Shown piece by piece: positions 50,261 through 59,351 of a stretch of DNA of 64,000 nt. Source of the DNA: Streptomyces sp. SKN60 (GTDB taxonomy: Bacteria; Actinomycetota; Actinomycetes; Streptomycetales; Streptomycetaceae). Below the pieces are notes generated by a model that ran no database searches, was not told the origin of the DNA, and saw only the letters and a program-made list of their open reading frames with translations. Position 1 is the stretch's first letter; every line of letters starts with the position of its first letter. The translations under genes and the position numbers were made by a program. Where the stretch lies: the NCBI RefSeq assembly GCF_026236535.1, contig NZ_JAHTMW010000007.1, forward strand, positions 62,001 to 126,000, read 5' to 3'.

Positions 50261-50316
50261 CACGGAGGCGGCGGAGGGCGGGGAGGGAGGGGGTGGGGGG
50301 GAGGGCCCAGAGAGGA

Positions 50317-50901
50317 TCAGGCGCCGCGGATGCCGCCGAGGGCCATCGAGACGGCGGCGTTCGTGATCGTGGCCGGGTCCTCGGCGGCGCCGAGTTCGAT
50401 GCGGCGGACGGCGGCGTCGACGACGCCCTGGAGGAGCATGGCTTCGAGGCGGGGCTGGGGGCGGCCCAGGGTGGTGAGGGCGGCGACGATCATGGTGACC
50501 AGGCCGCCGTGGGCGGCGCGGATCTTCTCGCGGGCGCCTTGGTCGAGCTCGCTCGCGGAGATGGCGACGACGGCGCGGTGGCGGCGGTCGCCGACCAGGT
50601 CGAGCTGGCTGCGGACGTAGGCCTCGATCTTGCCCTCGGCGGTGTCGGCGGCGGCCATGGCCGCTTCGACCTCGGCGGCCCAGACGGGGAAGTCGACGGC
50701 GCAGAGTTCCTCGACGACGGCGGCGCGGGAGCGGAAGTACTCGTAGACCGACGAGCGGGCCAGGCCCGTGCGCTCGGCGAGGGCGGGGAAGGTCAGTGCT
50801 TCCGTTCCGCCTTCGGACAGCAGGGAGCGCGCTGCGTCCAGCAGGGCGGCGCGCTGCATCGTCCGGTGCTCGGCCACGGAGGCCGCTCGAATCCTTGGCA
50901 C
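50317..50901 (-). CDS. TetR-family transcriptional regulator
   Basis: 194 residues from a GTG at 50901 with GGAG just upstream. The N-terminal HTH is LLDAARSLLSEGGTEALTFP then LAERTGLARSSVYEYFRSRA, clear TetR. The C-terminal ligand domain has DRRHRAVVAISASELDQGAR. It starts 33 bases from the whiG stop on the same strand and may be cotranscribed with it. The ligand and targets are unknown. Confidence 0.93.
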   Translation of the reverse strand: MPRIRAASVAEHRTMQRAALLDAARSLLSEGGTEALTFPALAERTGLARSSVYEYFRSRAAVVEELCAVDFPVWAAEVEAAMAAADTAEGKIEAYVRSQLDLVGDRRHRAVVAISASELDQGAREKIRAAHGGLVTMIVAALTTLGRPQPRLEAMLLQGVVDAAVRRIELGAAEDPATITNAAVSMALGGIRGA

Positions 50902-50934
50902 GGCTCCACTGTACGGCGGTGGGGCGGGGTGGCG

Positions 50935-51777
50935 TCAGCGGCCCACGTCGGCCAGTTTGGCGCGCAGCTGGAGGACGGACTTGGTGTGGATCTGGCTGAC
51001 GCGGCTCTCGGTGACGCCGAGGACGTGGCCGATCTCGGCGAGGGTGAGGCCTTCGTAGTAGTAGAGCGTGACGACGGTCTTCTCGCGCTCGGGGAGGGTG
51101 TTGATGGCGCGGGCGAGGAGCCGGCGCAGTTCGCGGTCCTCGGCGACTTCGACGGGGTTGTCGGCGGCGGTGTCCTCGAGGGTGTCCATGAGGGAGAGGC
51201 GGTCGCCGCCTTCGCCGCCGACGTGCAGGAGCTCTTCGAGGGCGACGACGTTGGCGAGGGACAACTGGCTGAAGACGGAGTGGAGTTCTTCGAGGGTGAC
51301 GCCCATCTCCTCGGCTACCTCGGGCTCGCTGGGGGTGCGGCGCAGCTGGGCTTCGAGGGTGGCGTAGGCGCGTTCGACGTTGCGGGCCTTCTGGCGGACG
51401 GAGCGGGGGATCCAGTCGAGGGCGCGGAGTTCGTCGATCATGGCGCCGCGGATGCGGGTGATGGCGTAGGTCTCGAATTTGATGGCGCGCTCGACGTCGA
51501 ACTTCTCGATGGCGTCGATGAGTCCGAAGACTCCGGAGGAGACGAAGTCGGCCTGTTCGACGTTGGAGGGCAGGCCGACGCTGACGCGGCCGGCGACGTA
51601 CTTGACGAGGGGCGAGTAGTGCAGGATCAGCTGTTCCCGCAGCCGTTCGTCGCCGGTGTCCTTGTAGGAGCGCCACAGTTCGTCGAGCGAGGTCGGTGCG
51701 GGCGGTCGCACGGTGCCGGTGCCCCGGGCTGCTGGGGGCACCGCGGCGCGGTCAGACCCGGAGGTGTGCTGGGGCAT
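50935..51777 (-). CDS. whiG: RNA polymerase sigma factor WhiG (FliA-type)
   Basis: 280 residues from the ATG at 51777, the length of S. coelicolor WhiG. Region 2 reads [20 protein letters not shown], then [20 protein letters not shown] and [20 protein letters not shown]; region 4 has [20 protein letters not shown] and [20 protein letters not shown]. It directs early sporulation genes in aerial hyphae. An in-frame extension to 51948 is unlikely because it is unlike the family. The 254-base gap to dprA contains only its promoter area and a short GTCTTCACC direct repeat (about 51991-52010). Confidence 0.96.
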   Translation of the reverse strand: MPQHTSGSDRAAVPPAARGTGTVRPPAPTSLDELWRSYKDTGDERLREQLILHYSPLVKYVAGRVSVGLPSNVEQADFVSSGVFGLIDAIEKFDVERAIKFETYAITRIRGAMIDELRALDWIPRSVRQKARNVERAYATLEAQLRRTPSEPEVAEEMGVTLEELHSVFSQLSLANVVALEELLHVGGEGGDRLSLMDTLEDTAADNPVEVAEDRELRRLLARAINTLPEREKTVVTLYYYEGLTLAEIGHVLGVTESRVSQIHTKSVLQLRAKLADVGR

Positions 51778-52031
51778 GCGTCGCCTTGAGCCGTTCTGCT
51801 GTCGGGTGCGAAGGAGTCGTTCCGGTTGTCGGGCGGGGAATTCTCGTGAGCGTAGCGTGAGTGGGCTGTCGCGGTGAGCGAACGCCGGTGGATCGCGCCG
51901 GTCCGGGTGGCTGTGGTCGCCCGCATCTTCGAACGGGGGTCGTGGCACGCGTCGGCCCGTCGGGTGTGGTCGGGTGCCCTCGGTTGCTCTTCGTCTTCAC
52001 CGTCTTCACCTTTTCACCCGAATGCTCCGGG

Positions 52032-53333
52032 TCAAGTACCGCCATGCCGGGCGTTCGACGGTTCTGTCGGCCTGTTCGTCAACCGCCAGTGGTCCTGGTG
52101 TCGCTCGACGAACCCGAGGGAGTGGAGTTCGTACAGCTTGGCGAGGGTGTGGTCGGGGTGGGTGCCGGCGCGGGTGGCGATGTCGGCGAGGGGTGCGGGG
52201 TGGTGGCCGGGGAGGGCTTCGAGGACGCGGGCGGTGTCGGGGGCGAGGAGGTCGCGGGGCAGGACGGGGCCGCGGCGGGGTGGGGCGAGTTGGCCGATGT
52301 CTCCGACGAGTTCGACGATTTCGGCGGCGTCGGTGACGAGGGTGGCTTCGCCGCGGAGGAGTTCGTGGACTCCGGCGGAGAGTCCGCTGGTGACGGGGCC
52401 GGGGACGCCCATGGTGTGGCGGCCGAGGCGGGCGGCGGCGCGGGCGGTGACGAGGGAGCCGCTGCGGTATTCGGCTTCGATGACGACGGTGCCTCGGGTG
52501 AGGGCGGCGATGACGCGGTTGCGGAGGACGAAGCGGCTGCGGGTGGGGTGGCCGCCGGGTGGGAGTTCGCCGAGGACGAGGCCTTGTTCGGTGATGCGGC
52601 GGATGAGGCCGGCGTGGCCGCGGGGGTAGGGGATGTCGACGCCGCAGGCGAGGACGGCGATGGTGGCGCCGCCGGTGCCGAGGGCGCCGCGGTGGGCGGC
52701 GCCGTCGATGCCGAAGGCGGCGCCGGAGACGACGACCCAGCCGTGTTCGGTGAGGCCTGCGGCGAGGGTGGCGGCGGTGTGGGCGCCGTACGGGGTGCAG
52801 GCGCGGGCGCCGACGAGGGCGACGGAGCGGAGGGCCCAGGCGCGGAGGTCGGCGGGTCCGCGGACCCAGAGGCCGAGGGGGCGGGCGTCGGCGAGGTCGT
52901 CGAGTTGGCGGGGCCATTCGGTGTCGCCGGGGATGACGAATCGTCCGCCGAGTCGGGTGATGTGGTCGAGGTGCTGTTCGGGGGTGGCGGTGCGGGCGCG
53001 GCGTCGCCAGCCGGCGAGGCGGGCTTCGCTGGTGCCGGGGAGTGTGGTGCCGTCGCGGGGGTCGGGGGCCGGCCCTGGGGTGTCGGGTTCCCAGAGGCCG
53101 GGTTCCGCGGTCCTGCCGTCTTCGCGCAGGAGGCGGAGGAACCCGGTGGCGCCGTGGTGGCGGAGGGCGCGGCCGGCGTGTTCGTCGCCGGGTTCGACGA
53201 TGTGGCTGAGGGCGGCGCGGGCGAGGCGTTCCTCGTCGAGGGAGTGGGCGGGGGTTCGGTCGTGGGCAGGGGCTTGGTTGTCGGCGGGGGTTTGGTTGTC
53301 GGCGGGGGCGCGGGTGTCGTCGTACCGGGTCAT
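52032..53333 (-). CDS. dprA: DNA-processing protein DprA
   Basis: 433 residues. The first 35 residues are a polar repeat (PADNQTPADNQAPAHDRTPA). The Rossmann core has VALVGARACTPYGAHTAATL, VVVSGAAFGIDGAAHRGALG and GVDIPYPRGHAGLI; FVLRNRVIAALTRGTVVIEA follows. A C-terminal winged-helix part ends the protein. DprA loads RecA on single-stranded DNA in natural transformation; its role in Streptomyces is not settled. The ATG overlaps the comM stop by four bases. Confidence 0.94.
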   Translation of the reverse strand: MTRYDDTRAPADNQTPADNQAPAHDRTPAHSLDEERLARAALSHIVEPGDEHAGRALRHHGATGFLRLLREDGRTAEPGLWEPDTPGPAPDPRDGTTLPGTSEARLAGWRRRARTATPEQHLDHITRLGGRFVIPGDTEWPRQLDDLADARPLGLWVRGPADLRAWALRSVALVGARACTPYGAHTAATLAAGLTEHGWVVVSGAAFGIDGAAHRGALGTGGATIAVLACGVDIPYPRGHAGLIRRITEQGLVLGELPPGGHPTRSRFVLRNRVIAALTRGTVVIEAEYRSGSLVTARAAARLGRHTMGVPGPVTSGLSAGVHELLRGEATLVTDAAEIVELVGDIGQLAPPRRGPVLPRDLLAPDTARVLEALPGHHPAPLADIATRAGTHPDHTLAKLYELHSLGFVERHQDHWRLTNRPTEPSNARHGGT

Positions 53334-54949
53334 GTCCACTCCCCCGCCCCCGCGGGTACGGGGACGCCTCGGGTGATGCCGGTGCGGAGTTCGAGGGCGA
53401 GGGCGAGGTCTTCGGGGCCGGGGCGGTCGTGGCCGGCGAGGTCGGCGACGGTCCAGGCGACGCGGAGGACGCGGTCGAGGCCGCGGGCGGTGAGCAGGCC
53501 GCGTTCGATGTCGCGTTCGGCGGCGGCGAGGGCGCCGGGGGCGGCTTGGTAGCGGGTGCGGAGTTCGTGGCCGGGGATTTCGCTGTTGACGGTCCAGGGG
53601 GTGCCGTCGAGTCGGGCGGCGGCGCGGGCGCGGGCTTCGCGGACGCGGTCGGCGACGGTGGCGGTGGGTTCGCCGCGTCCGCCGTGGCCGAGGAGGTCGG
53701 AGCGGGTGACGGGTTCGGCTTCGACGCGCAGGTCGACGCGGTCGAGGAGGGGGCCGGAGAGGCGGGCCTGGTAGCGGCGGATGAGGGAGGCGGGGCATTC
53801 GCAGCCGGTGCCGAGGAGGGTGTGGCGTCCGCAGGGGCAGGGGTTGGCGGCGAGGGTGAGGAGGAAGCGGGCGGGGAGGCGGACGACGCCGGCGGCGCGG
53901 GCGATGACGACGTGTCCGGATTCGAGGGGTTGGCGGAGGGCGTCGAGGGCTTTGGTACTGAATTCGGGTGCTTCGTCGAGGAAGAGGACGCCTCGGTGGG
54001 CGAGGGAGACGGCGCCGGGGCGGGGCAGTCCGTTGCCGCCGCCGACGAGGGACTGCATGGTCGCGGAGTGGTGGGGTGCGCAGTAGGGCGCGCGGCGGAC
54101 GAGGGGTTCGCCGGGCGGGAGGATTCCGGCGACGGAGTGGACGGCGGTGACTTCGAGGGATTCCTGGCGGGTGAGGGGCGGGAGGATGCCGGGGAGCCGT
54201 TCGGCGAGCATGGTCTTTCCGGCGCCGGGTGGTCCGGTGAGCAGCAGGTGGTGGCTGCCGGCGGCGGCGATCTCCAGGGCGCGGCGGGCGGTGTGCTGGC
54301 CGACGACGTCGGCGAGGTCGGGTCCGTCGGCGGGGTCGGCGGCGAGTCCGGTGCCGACGCCCGCGCCGGGGACGAGGAGTCCGGCGAGCATGGGGTCGGG
54401 GCGGCCTTCTTCGTGGGGTTCTTCTTCGGGGACGGGTTCGTCGGCGAGGACGGCGATGAGTTGGCCGAGGGTGCGGACGCCGAGGACGGCGACGCCGGGG
54501 ACGAGGGCGGCTTCGCCGGCGGTCTGTTCGGGGACGACGACGTGCCGGTAGCCGGCGTCGGCTGCGGCGAGGACGGCGGGGAGGACGCCTCGGACGGGGC
54601 GGACGCGGCCGTCGAGGCCGAGTTCTCCGATGAGGACGAGGTCGGCGATGCTGCGGGGGTCGATGCGTTCGGCGGCGCCGAGGACGGCCGCCGCGACGGC
54701 CAGGTCGAAGCCGGAGCCTCCCTTGGGGACGGAGGCGGGGCTGAGGCCGACGGTGAGTTTCTTCTGGGGCCATTCGGCGCCGGCGTTGACGATGGCGGCG
54801 CGGACGCGGTCGCGGCTTTCGGTGAGGCTCTTGTCGGGGAGGCCGACGAGGGTGAAGGCGGCGACTCCGGCTTCGAGGTCGGCCTGGACCTCGACGACGA
54901 CGCCTTCGACGCCGACGAGGGCGACGGAGCAGGTGCGGGCGAATCCCAT
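53330..54949 (-). CDS. comM: ComM/YifB-family Mg-chelatase-like AAA ATPase
   Basis: 539 residues. An N-terminal Lon-protease-like fold (GLSPASVPKGGSGFDLAVAA) is followed by the AAA module: Walker A LTGPPGAGKTMLAERLPGIL, Walker B GVLFLDEAPEFS and NPCPCGRHTLLGTGCECPAS, the Cys-rich insertion typical of the family. The C-terminal lid has RDIERGLLTARGLDRVLRVA. ComM is a branch-migration helicase used in recombination of incoming DNA. It is coupled to yraN above (one-base overlap) and dprA below (four-base overlap). Confidence 0.95.
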   Translation of the reverse strand: MGFARTCSVALVGVEGVVVEVQADLEAGVAAFTLVGLPDKSLTESRDRVRAAIVNAGAEWPQKKLTVGLSPASVPKGGSGFDLAVAAAVLGAAERIDPRSIADLVLIGELGLDGRVRPVRGVLPAVLAAADAGYRHVVVPEQTAGEAALVPGVAVLGVRTLGQLIAVLADEPVPEEEPHEEGRPDPMLAGLLVPGAGVGTGLAADPADGPDLADVVGQHTARRALEIAAAGSHHLLLTGPPGAGKTMLAERLPGILPPLTRQESLEVTAVHSVAGILPPGEPLVRRAPYCAPHHSATMQSLVGGGNGLPRPGAVSLAHRGVLFLDEAPEFSTKALDALRQPLESGHVVIARAAGVVRLPARFLLTLAANPCPCGRHTLLGTGCECPASLIRRYQARLSGPLLDRVDLRVEAEPVTRSDLLGHGGRGEPTATVADRVREARARAAARLDGTPWTVNSEIPGHELRTRYQAAPGALAAAERDIERGLLTARGLDRVLRVAWTVADLAGHDRPGPEDLALALELRTGITRGVPVPAGAGEWT

Positions 54950-55323
54950 CAGGCCACCCCCTGGGCGTGGGTGACGACGGGTGCGCCGCGGCGGGGCAGG
55001 AGGACGCCGACGAGGTCGATGCGGACGGCGCCGCCGGCGGGTCCGCCCGGTGGTCCGCCGTGCCGGTCGAGCCAGCAGGCGGCGAGGTGCCGGAGCCGTT
55101 CGGCCTTGCGTGGGGTGACGGCTGCCATCGGGTGCTCGAAGGCGCCGTCGCGGCGGGTCTTGACCTCGCAGATGACGAGGGTGTCGCCGTCGCGGGCGAC
55201 GATGTCGATTTCTCCGGTCCGGCCGCAGCGCCAGTTCCTGGCGAGGATGTGCAGGCCGGTGGCGGTGAGCCGGCGGGCGGCGATCTCTTCGCCGTACCGT
55301 CCGAGTGCTCGGGTCGCGTTCAT
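54949..55323 (-). CDS. YraN/UPF0102-family protein
   Basis: 124 residues from the ATG at 55323 with GGTGG close upstream. [20 protein letters not shown] begins the fold, and [20 protein letters not shown] carries the D-x(n)-E-x-K pattern of restriction-endonuclease-like enzymes. YraN members are thought to be nucleases of uncertain role. It heads the yraN-comM-dprA set. Confidence 0.93.
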   Translation of the reverse strand: MNATRALGRYGEEIAARRLTATGLHILARNWRCGRTGEIDIVARDGDTLVICEVKTRRDGAFEHPMAAVTPRKAERLRHLAACWLDRHGGPPGGPAGGAVRIDLVGVLLPRRGAPVVTHAQGVA

Positions 55324-55474
55324 GCGGTACCACCTCCGGCACCGACTGTGACGCATCATCACGCTGCGTGTGCGGGGCTGTGGACAGGTGGCCGCCTGTG
55401 GAAAACCCGCTCCCTCTTTCGAGGGATTGCGCTTTCGTGGATTGCGCCTTCGAGGGATCGCGGCGCGAACCGGG

Positions 55475-55783
55475 TCAGCTGCCGGGGAGCTCCAGGTCCG
55501 TCTTGTTGAGCTCCTCGATGTTGACGTCCTTGAAGGTGAGGACGCGGACCTGTTTCACGAAGCGGGCGGGCCGGTACATGTCCCAGACCCAGGCGTCGGC
55601 CATGGAGACCTCGAAGAAGACCTCGCCCTGGACCGAGTGCACCTGCATCTCGTAGTCGTTGGTGAGGTAGAACCGCCGCTCGGTCTCGATCACGTATTTG
55701 AACAGCCCGACGACGTCGCGGTACTCCCGGTAGAGCTTCAGCTCCATCTCGGTCTCGTACTTCTCGAGGTCCTCGGCGCTCAT
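55475..55783 (-). CDS. DUF2469-domain protein
   Basis: 102 residues, beginning [20 protein letters not shown] and continuing [20 protein letters not shown] and [20 protein letters not shown], the full DUF2469 pattern, conserved across actinobacteria. The function is unknown. The ATG at 55783 has AAGGGG upstream. It lies between the Nudix and yraN genes. The 151-base gap to yraN holds only a GAGGGATTGCG-type near-repeat. Confidence 0.93.
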   Translation of the reverse strand: MSAEDLEKYETEMELKLYREYRDVVGLFKYVIETERRFYLTNDYEMQVHSVQGEVFFEVSMADAWVWDMYRPARFVKQVRVLTFKDVNIEELNKTDLELPGS

Positions 55784-55838
55784 GGCATGTTCCCCTTCAG
55801 CCGTGCGTCCCCCTATTGTGCGCCAGTCGCCCGGGCCC

Positions 55839-56441
55839 CTAAACGATTTCCGGGGCCAGATCGAGCGGCGGGCTCGGGGGTCCTTCGTCGAGCAGTGTGT
55901 CAAGCAGCTCGGCGAGTCTGTCGGGGTACACCGTCTCACGGGCCACCGACAGTTCGGCGGAGGTCCACCATCTCAGGCCGGAGACGCTGCGGGTCTCCAG
56001 CTCAGTGAGGCCGCGCGGGGCGGTCGCGGTCTGGGTCGTACGGGCCAGGTAGTACCACTCGTCCTGGTCCCAGCGGCGGCCGGCGAACGGGAACGAGCAG
56101 TAGCGCCGCCACAGCACCGGCCCGAGCTCGATGTCGGTGATGCCGGTCTCCTCGGCGAGTTCGCGCAGCGCGGCCTGTTCGCGGCTCTCGTCGCCCTCCA
56201 GGCCGCCGCCGGGGGTGAACCACCAGGTCCGGTCGGGGTCGTCGGGCTCGTGCCCGTGCAGGAGGAGGATCCGGTCGTCGGGGTCGAGCAGCACGACCCG
56301 CGCCACCCGCCGGACCTCCGCCGCGCCGGCCTCCGGCCCCGCAGCGCCGCCGCGAGCGATGTCCGTGCCCGCCGCGCCTTCGCGCCCGGTCGCCGTGTCC
56401 GCCGTACCCGCCGCGCTCTCGCGGCCGCCGCTCTCCGTCAT
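55839..56441 (-). CDS. Nudix hydrolase
   Basis: 200 residues. The Nudix box is complete: GGLEGDESREQAALRELAEE then TGI, matching G-x5-E-x7-R-E-U-x-E-E-x-G-U. A flexible Gly/Ala head of about 45 residues precedes it. It should hydrolyse a nucleoside diphosphate linked to another group; the exact substrate is unknown. The start overlaps the sipZ stop by four bases, as in the known sipZ operon of S. lividans. Confidence 0.93.
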   Translation of the reverse strand: MTESGGRESAAGTADTATGREGAAGTDIARGGAAGPEAGAAEVRRVARVVLLDPDDRILLLHGHEPDDPDRTWWFTPGGGLEGDESREQAALRELAEETGITDIELGPVLWRRYCSFPFAGRRWDQDEWYYLARTTQTATAPRGLTELETRSVSGLRWWTSAELSVARETVYPDRLAELLDTLLDEGPPSPPLDLAPEIV

Positions 56442-57235
56442 GCGCTCACCGCGTCCCTCTCCCCCGCCCCCGCCTTCGTCTTCGGCGGCGCGGGCTTGCG
56501 GCCGCCGCCGATGCGCCGGGCCACCGGCCCGTACGCGGCGCCCGCCAGGATCAGTACACACCCGGCGACGATCGCGGTGAAGAGCGGCACGACCGGGCCG
56601 GGCGTGGAGATGCCGCCGGGCAGGGCGGCGAAGCCGGCGGGCCGTTCCACGACGCCCGGGGCGGGCCAGGCGACGGCGTCGACCCGGCCGAGGACGGACG
56701 AGCGGGGTACGAAGCCGTGGGAGGCGTCCTGGAGGTGGGCGCGGGAGTCCAGCGAGTTGTGCCGTTCGTCGCCGAGGAGGAAGAGGCTTCCCTCGGGCAC
56801 GGTCACGGTGAACTTCTCCGCGGAGGGGGTCTTCCCGGCGCGCAGGTACGTTTCGTCGACCGGCTTGCCGTCGAGGGTGAGCCGTCCGTCGGTGCCGCAG
56901 CAGGCGAGGGTGTCGCCGCCGACGCCGACGACCCGCTTGACCATGGGCACGTTGCCCCACAGCGGGTCCTGGAAGACCACGATGTCGCCGCGCCGCACGT
57001 CGGCGCCGTCGACGCGCTCGGCGAGGACCTTGGAGCCGACTTCGAGGGTCGGGGTCATGGAGTCGCTGGGCACGGTGTACGGCTGGTAGAGCACCGCGCC
57101 GGCGACGAAGCCGCCGAGGAACAGCACACAGCCGACGGCCACGGCGAGCCCCGACAGAACACTGCCGAGGCGGCCGCGGCCGTCCTTGGTACGCGATGAA
57201 CGCGCTGCGGGCGATGTGCGCGGTGTGACGCTCAT
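56438..57235 (-). CDS. sipZ: Type I signal peptidase (SipZ-like)
   Basis: 265 residues from the ATG at 57235, with GAGGTG upstream. One N-terminal helix leads to the nucleophile in VPSDSMTPTL; the general-base Lys is in MVKRVVGVGGD. GSLFLLGDERHNSLDSR is box E. A C-terminal hydrophobic helix (VPLFTAIVAGCVLILAG) makes it bitopic with both ends cytosolic. It removes signal peptides from exported proteins. It is fourth in the cluster, after a 63-base gap, and coupled to the Nudix gene. Confidence 0.93.
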   Translation of the reverse strand: MSVTPRTSPAARSSRTKDGRGRLGSVLSGLAVAVGCVLFLGGFVAGAVLYQPYTVPSDSMTPTLEVGSKVLAERVDGADVRRGDIVVFQDPLWGNVPMVKRVVGVGGDTLACCGTDGRLTLDGKPVDETYLRAGKTPSAEKFTVTVPEGSLFLLGDERHNSLDSRAHLQDASHGFVPRSSVLGRVDAVAWPAPGVVERPAGFAALPGGISTPGPVVPLFTAIVAGCVLILAGAAYGPVARRIGGGRKPAPPKTKAGAGERDAVSA

Positions 57236-57298
57236 GGGCACCTCGGGGAATCCGCGGACCGTCCGTGCGACGGTCCGGGACGGCACCCTACCCGCGGG

Positions 57299-58342
57299 TC
57301 ACCTCTCCGCGGTATGGCTGACGATCTCCGCGCCGTCGTCGGCGCCCTGCTTCCTGCGCCGCCGCCACAGGACCAGCGGCAGCGCTCCGGCGAAGCCGAG
57401 GGCGGCCGGGGCGGCGCCTGGCGCCGCGGCCAGCGCCTGGCTGAGGCCGGGCTGGTCGAAGGTGTCCGGAACGGGCAGGGTGGACCAGCGGGTGACCGGC
57501 CAGGCGATGACCACGGCGCGGCCCACGACCTCGTCGTTGGAGACGGTGCCGCCGCCCGGGAGCTCCATGTGGAAGCGGGAGTCCAGCGAGTTCTGCCGGT
57601 TGTCGCCCATCACCCAGATGCGGCCCTCGGGGACCTTGACCGGGCCGAACGCCGGGTCGCAGGGCACCGAGCCGGGGTGCAGGTAGGCGCTCTCGTCGAG
57701 TTCCTTGCCGTTGACGACGACCTTGCCGCCCTCCTTGCAGGAGACGGTGTCGCCGCCGACCGCGATGACCCGCTTGATCAGGTCCTTCTCCTCGGCGGAC
57801 GGCATGAGGCCGATGAAGCTGAGGACCTTCTGCACGACGTTCGGCTCGGGGGTGTTGGCCTCTTCCAGCCAGCCGCCCGGGTCGTGGAAGACGACGACCT
57901 CGCCGCGCTCGGGCTCCGAGCCGAACCACGGGGTGAGCTTGTCGACGAGGACCCGGTCGCCGCGCTGCAGCGTGTTCATCATCGAGTCGGAGGGGATCGA
58001 GAAGGCCTGCACCAGGAAGGTCTTGATCAGCAGCGCGAGCACGAGCGCGATGCCGATGAGCAGGGGCAGTTCCTTCCAGAAGGAACGGGGCCGGTTCGGG
58101 CCGCGGCCGCCGTGCCCGGAGCGCTCGTCGTCGCCGTCCCCGTCGCCGTCCCCGTGGTCGCCGGAGCCGCCGTCGGCGGGGCCGTCCGCCGGGCCCGTGC
58201 CCGGGTCCGTACCGCCCTGGTGAGGGCCTCGGTCAGGGCCTCGGTCAGGACCCTGCGCGGGGCGCTCGGGGCCCTCGGAGCGCTCGGGCCTCTCGTCGGG
58301 CTCGTCGTGTCCTGATCGCGCGCCGACGGCCAAATCCCCCAC
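57299..58342 (-). CDS. sipY: Type I signal peptidase (SipY-like)
   Basis: About 347 residues from a GTG at 58342 with AGGAG five bases upstream; a GTG at 58348 abuts the ribosome site. A polar Asp/Gly/Pro-rich tail (to about 85) is followed by the membrane helix, IPSDSMMNTL (nucleophile Ser), DLIKRVIAVGGD (Lys) and RIWVMGDNRQNSLDSRFH (box E). A C-terminal helix follows. Its first 98 bases overlap the end of sipX in another frame. Confidence 0.92.
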   Translation of the reverse strand: MGDLAVGARSGHDEPDERPERSEGPERPAQGPDRGPDRGPHQGGTDPGTGPADGPADGGSGDHGDGDGDGDDERSGHGGRGPNRPRSFWKELPLLIGIALVLALLIKTFLVQAFSIPSDSMMNTLQRGDRVLVDKLTPWFGSEPERGEVVVFHDPGGWLEEANTPEPNVVQKVLSFIGLMPSAEEKDLIKRVIAVGGDTVSCKEGGKVVVNGKELDESAYLHPGSVPCDPAFGPVKVPEGRIWVMGDNRQNSLDSRFHMELPGGGTVSNDEVVGRAVVIAWPVTRWSTLPVPDTFDQPGLSQALAAAPGAAPAALGFAGALPLVLWRRRRKQGADDGAEIVSHTAER

Positions 58343-59351
58343 ATCCACTCCTCAGTCCGTGCCACCGCCCGTCCCGGAACAGGGACAGGCCCACCACTCC
58401 CATAACGAGCAGAAGTTCCGCAGGGGTCGGGAGCCCGGGCAATCCGTTGAGATTGCGCTGGGACACCCTATGCGACAGACCTGTGGATTCGGCCGCGGCC
58501 GCCCCGTGCCCCGCAGCCCGATCCGGGTTCGTGTCCGGGGTCGGATCCGGTACGGAGGCGAAGGTCGCGCGCTCCTCGAGCCGGCGCCAGTGGTCGACCG
58601 GCCAGGCGATCACCACGGCCCGGCCGACGATCTGGTCCACGGAGACGGTGCCGTGCTCCGGCTCGTCGAGGTGGAAGCGCGAGTCGGCGGAGTCGGAGCG
58701 GTGGTCGCCCATCACGAAGACCCTGCCCGCCGGGACCTTCACCTCGAACGGAATCGTCGAGGGCACGTTCCCGGGGTGCAGATACGGTTCGTCCAGCGGT
58801 ACGCCGTTGACCGTGAGCCGCCCGTCGGCGCCGCAGCACTTCACCGTGTCCCCGCCGACCGCGACGACCCGCTTGATCAGGTCCCGTTCGTCGGCCGAGG
58901 GCAGCAGGCCGATGAAGGTCAGCGCCTGCTTGAGCTGCTTGACGCCCACCGGGTCGTCGGACGGCGGCGCGGTCTCCTGCTGGAGCCAGTTGCCGGGGTC
59001 CTTGAACACCACGACGTCGCCGCGTTCCGGCTGGGCGCCGAACCACGGCGTCAGCTTGTCGACCAGCACCCGGTCGTCGATCCGGATGGTCTGCTCCATC
59101 GAGCCCGAGGGGATCACGAAGGCCTGCACCAGGAAGGTCTTCAGGACCAGTGCGATCAGTACGGCGACGGTGACGAGCAGCGGGATCTCGGTGATCGCTG
59201 AGCGCCGCCGGCGCCGCTTGACCTTGCGGGCGAGCTTGCGGCGCTCGGCCCGCCCCGCGGGCGGGCGGCCGCCGTCGTCCGGCAGCCCGGAGCCCTCGGC
59301 GGCGCCCGGGGTGCCGCGGCGGCCGGCGGGGGCCTTGCCCCGCCTACCCAT
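58245..59351 (-). CDS. sipX: Type I signal peptidase (SipX-like) with extended tail
   Basis: 368 residues. A basic stretch (KVKRRRRRS) precedes the membrane helix; the nucleophile is in IPSGSMEQTI and the base in DLIKRVVAVGGD, with box E RVFVMGDHRSDSADSRFH. A C-terminal helix (LLLVMGVVGLSLF) is followed by some 45 Arg/Gly-rich residues that run 98 bases into sipY in a different frame. Either the stop has been lost and the tail is spurious, or the overlap is real. The start overlaps sipW by eight bases. Confidence 0.9.
   Translation of the reverse strand: MGRRGKAPAGRRGTPGAAEGSGLPDDGGRPPAGRAERRKLARKVKRRRRRSAITEIPLLVTVAVLIALVLKTFLVQAFVIPSGSMEQTIRIDDRVLVDKLTPWFGAQPERGDVVVFKDPGNWLQQETAPPSDDPVGVKQLKQALTFIGLLPSADERDLIKRVVAVGGDTVKCCGADGRLTVNGVPLDEPYLHPGNVPSTIPFEVKVPAGRVFVMGDHRSDSADSRFHLDEPEHGTVSVDQIVGRAVVIAWPVDHWRRLEERATFASVPDPTPDTNPDRAAGHGAAAAESTGLSHRVSQRNLNGLPGLPTPAELLLVMGVVGLSLFRDGRWHGLRSGCGGFGRRRAIRTRRARREARALRGPRAPRAGS

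Noticed and set aside
50257..51789. 510-codon plus-strand open frame opposite TetR and whiG
   Set aside because: Shadow of two well-supported genes; no plausible start or motif.
53429..55351. 640-codon plus-strand open frame opposite comM and yraN
   Set aside because: Runs of Gly/Asp/Glu/Ala and no domain; comM and yraN on the other strand have all expected motifs.
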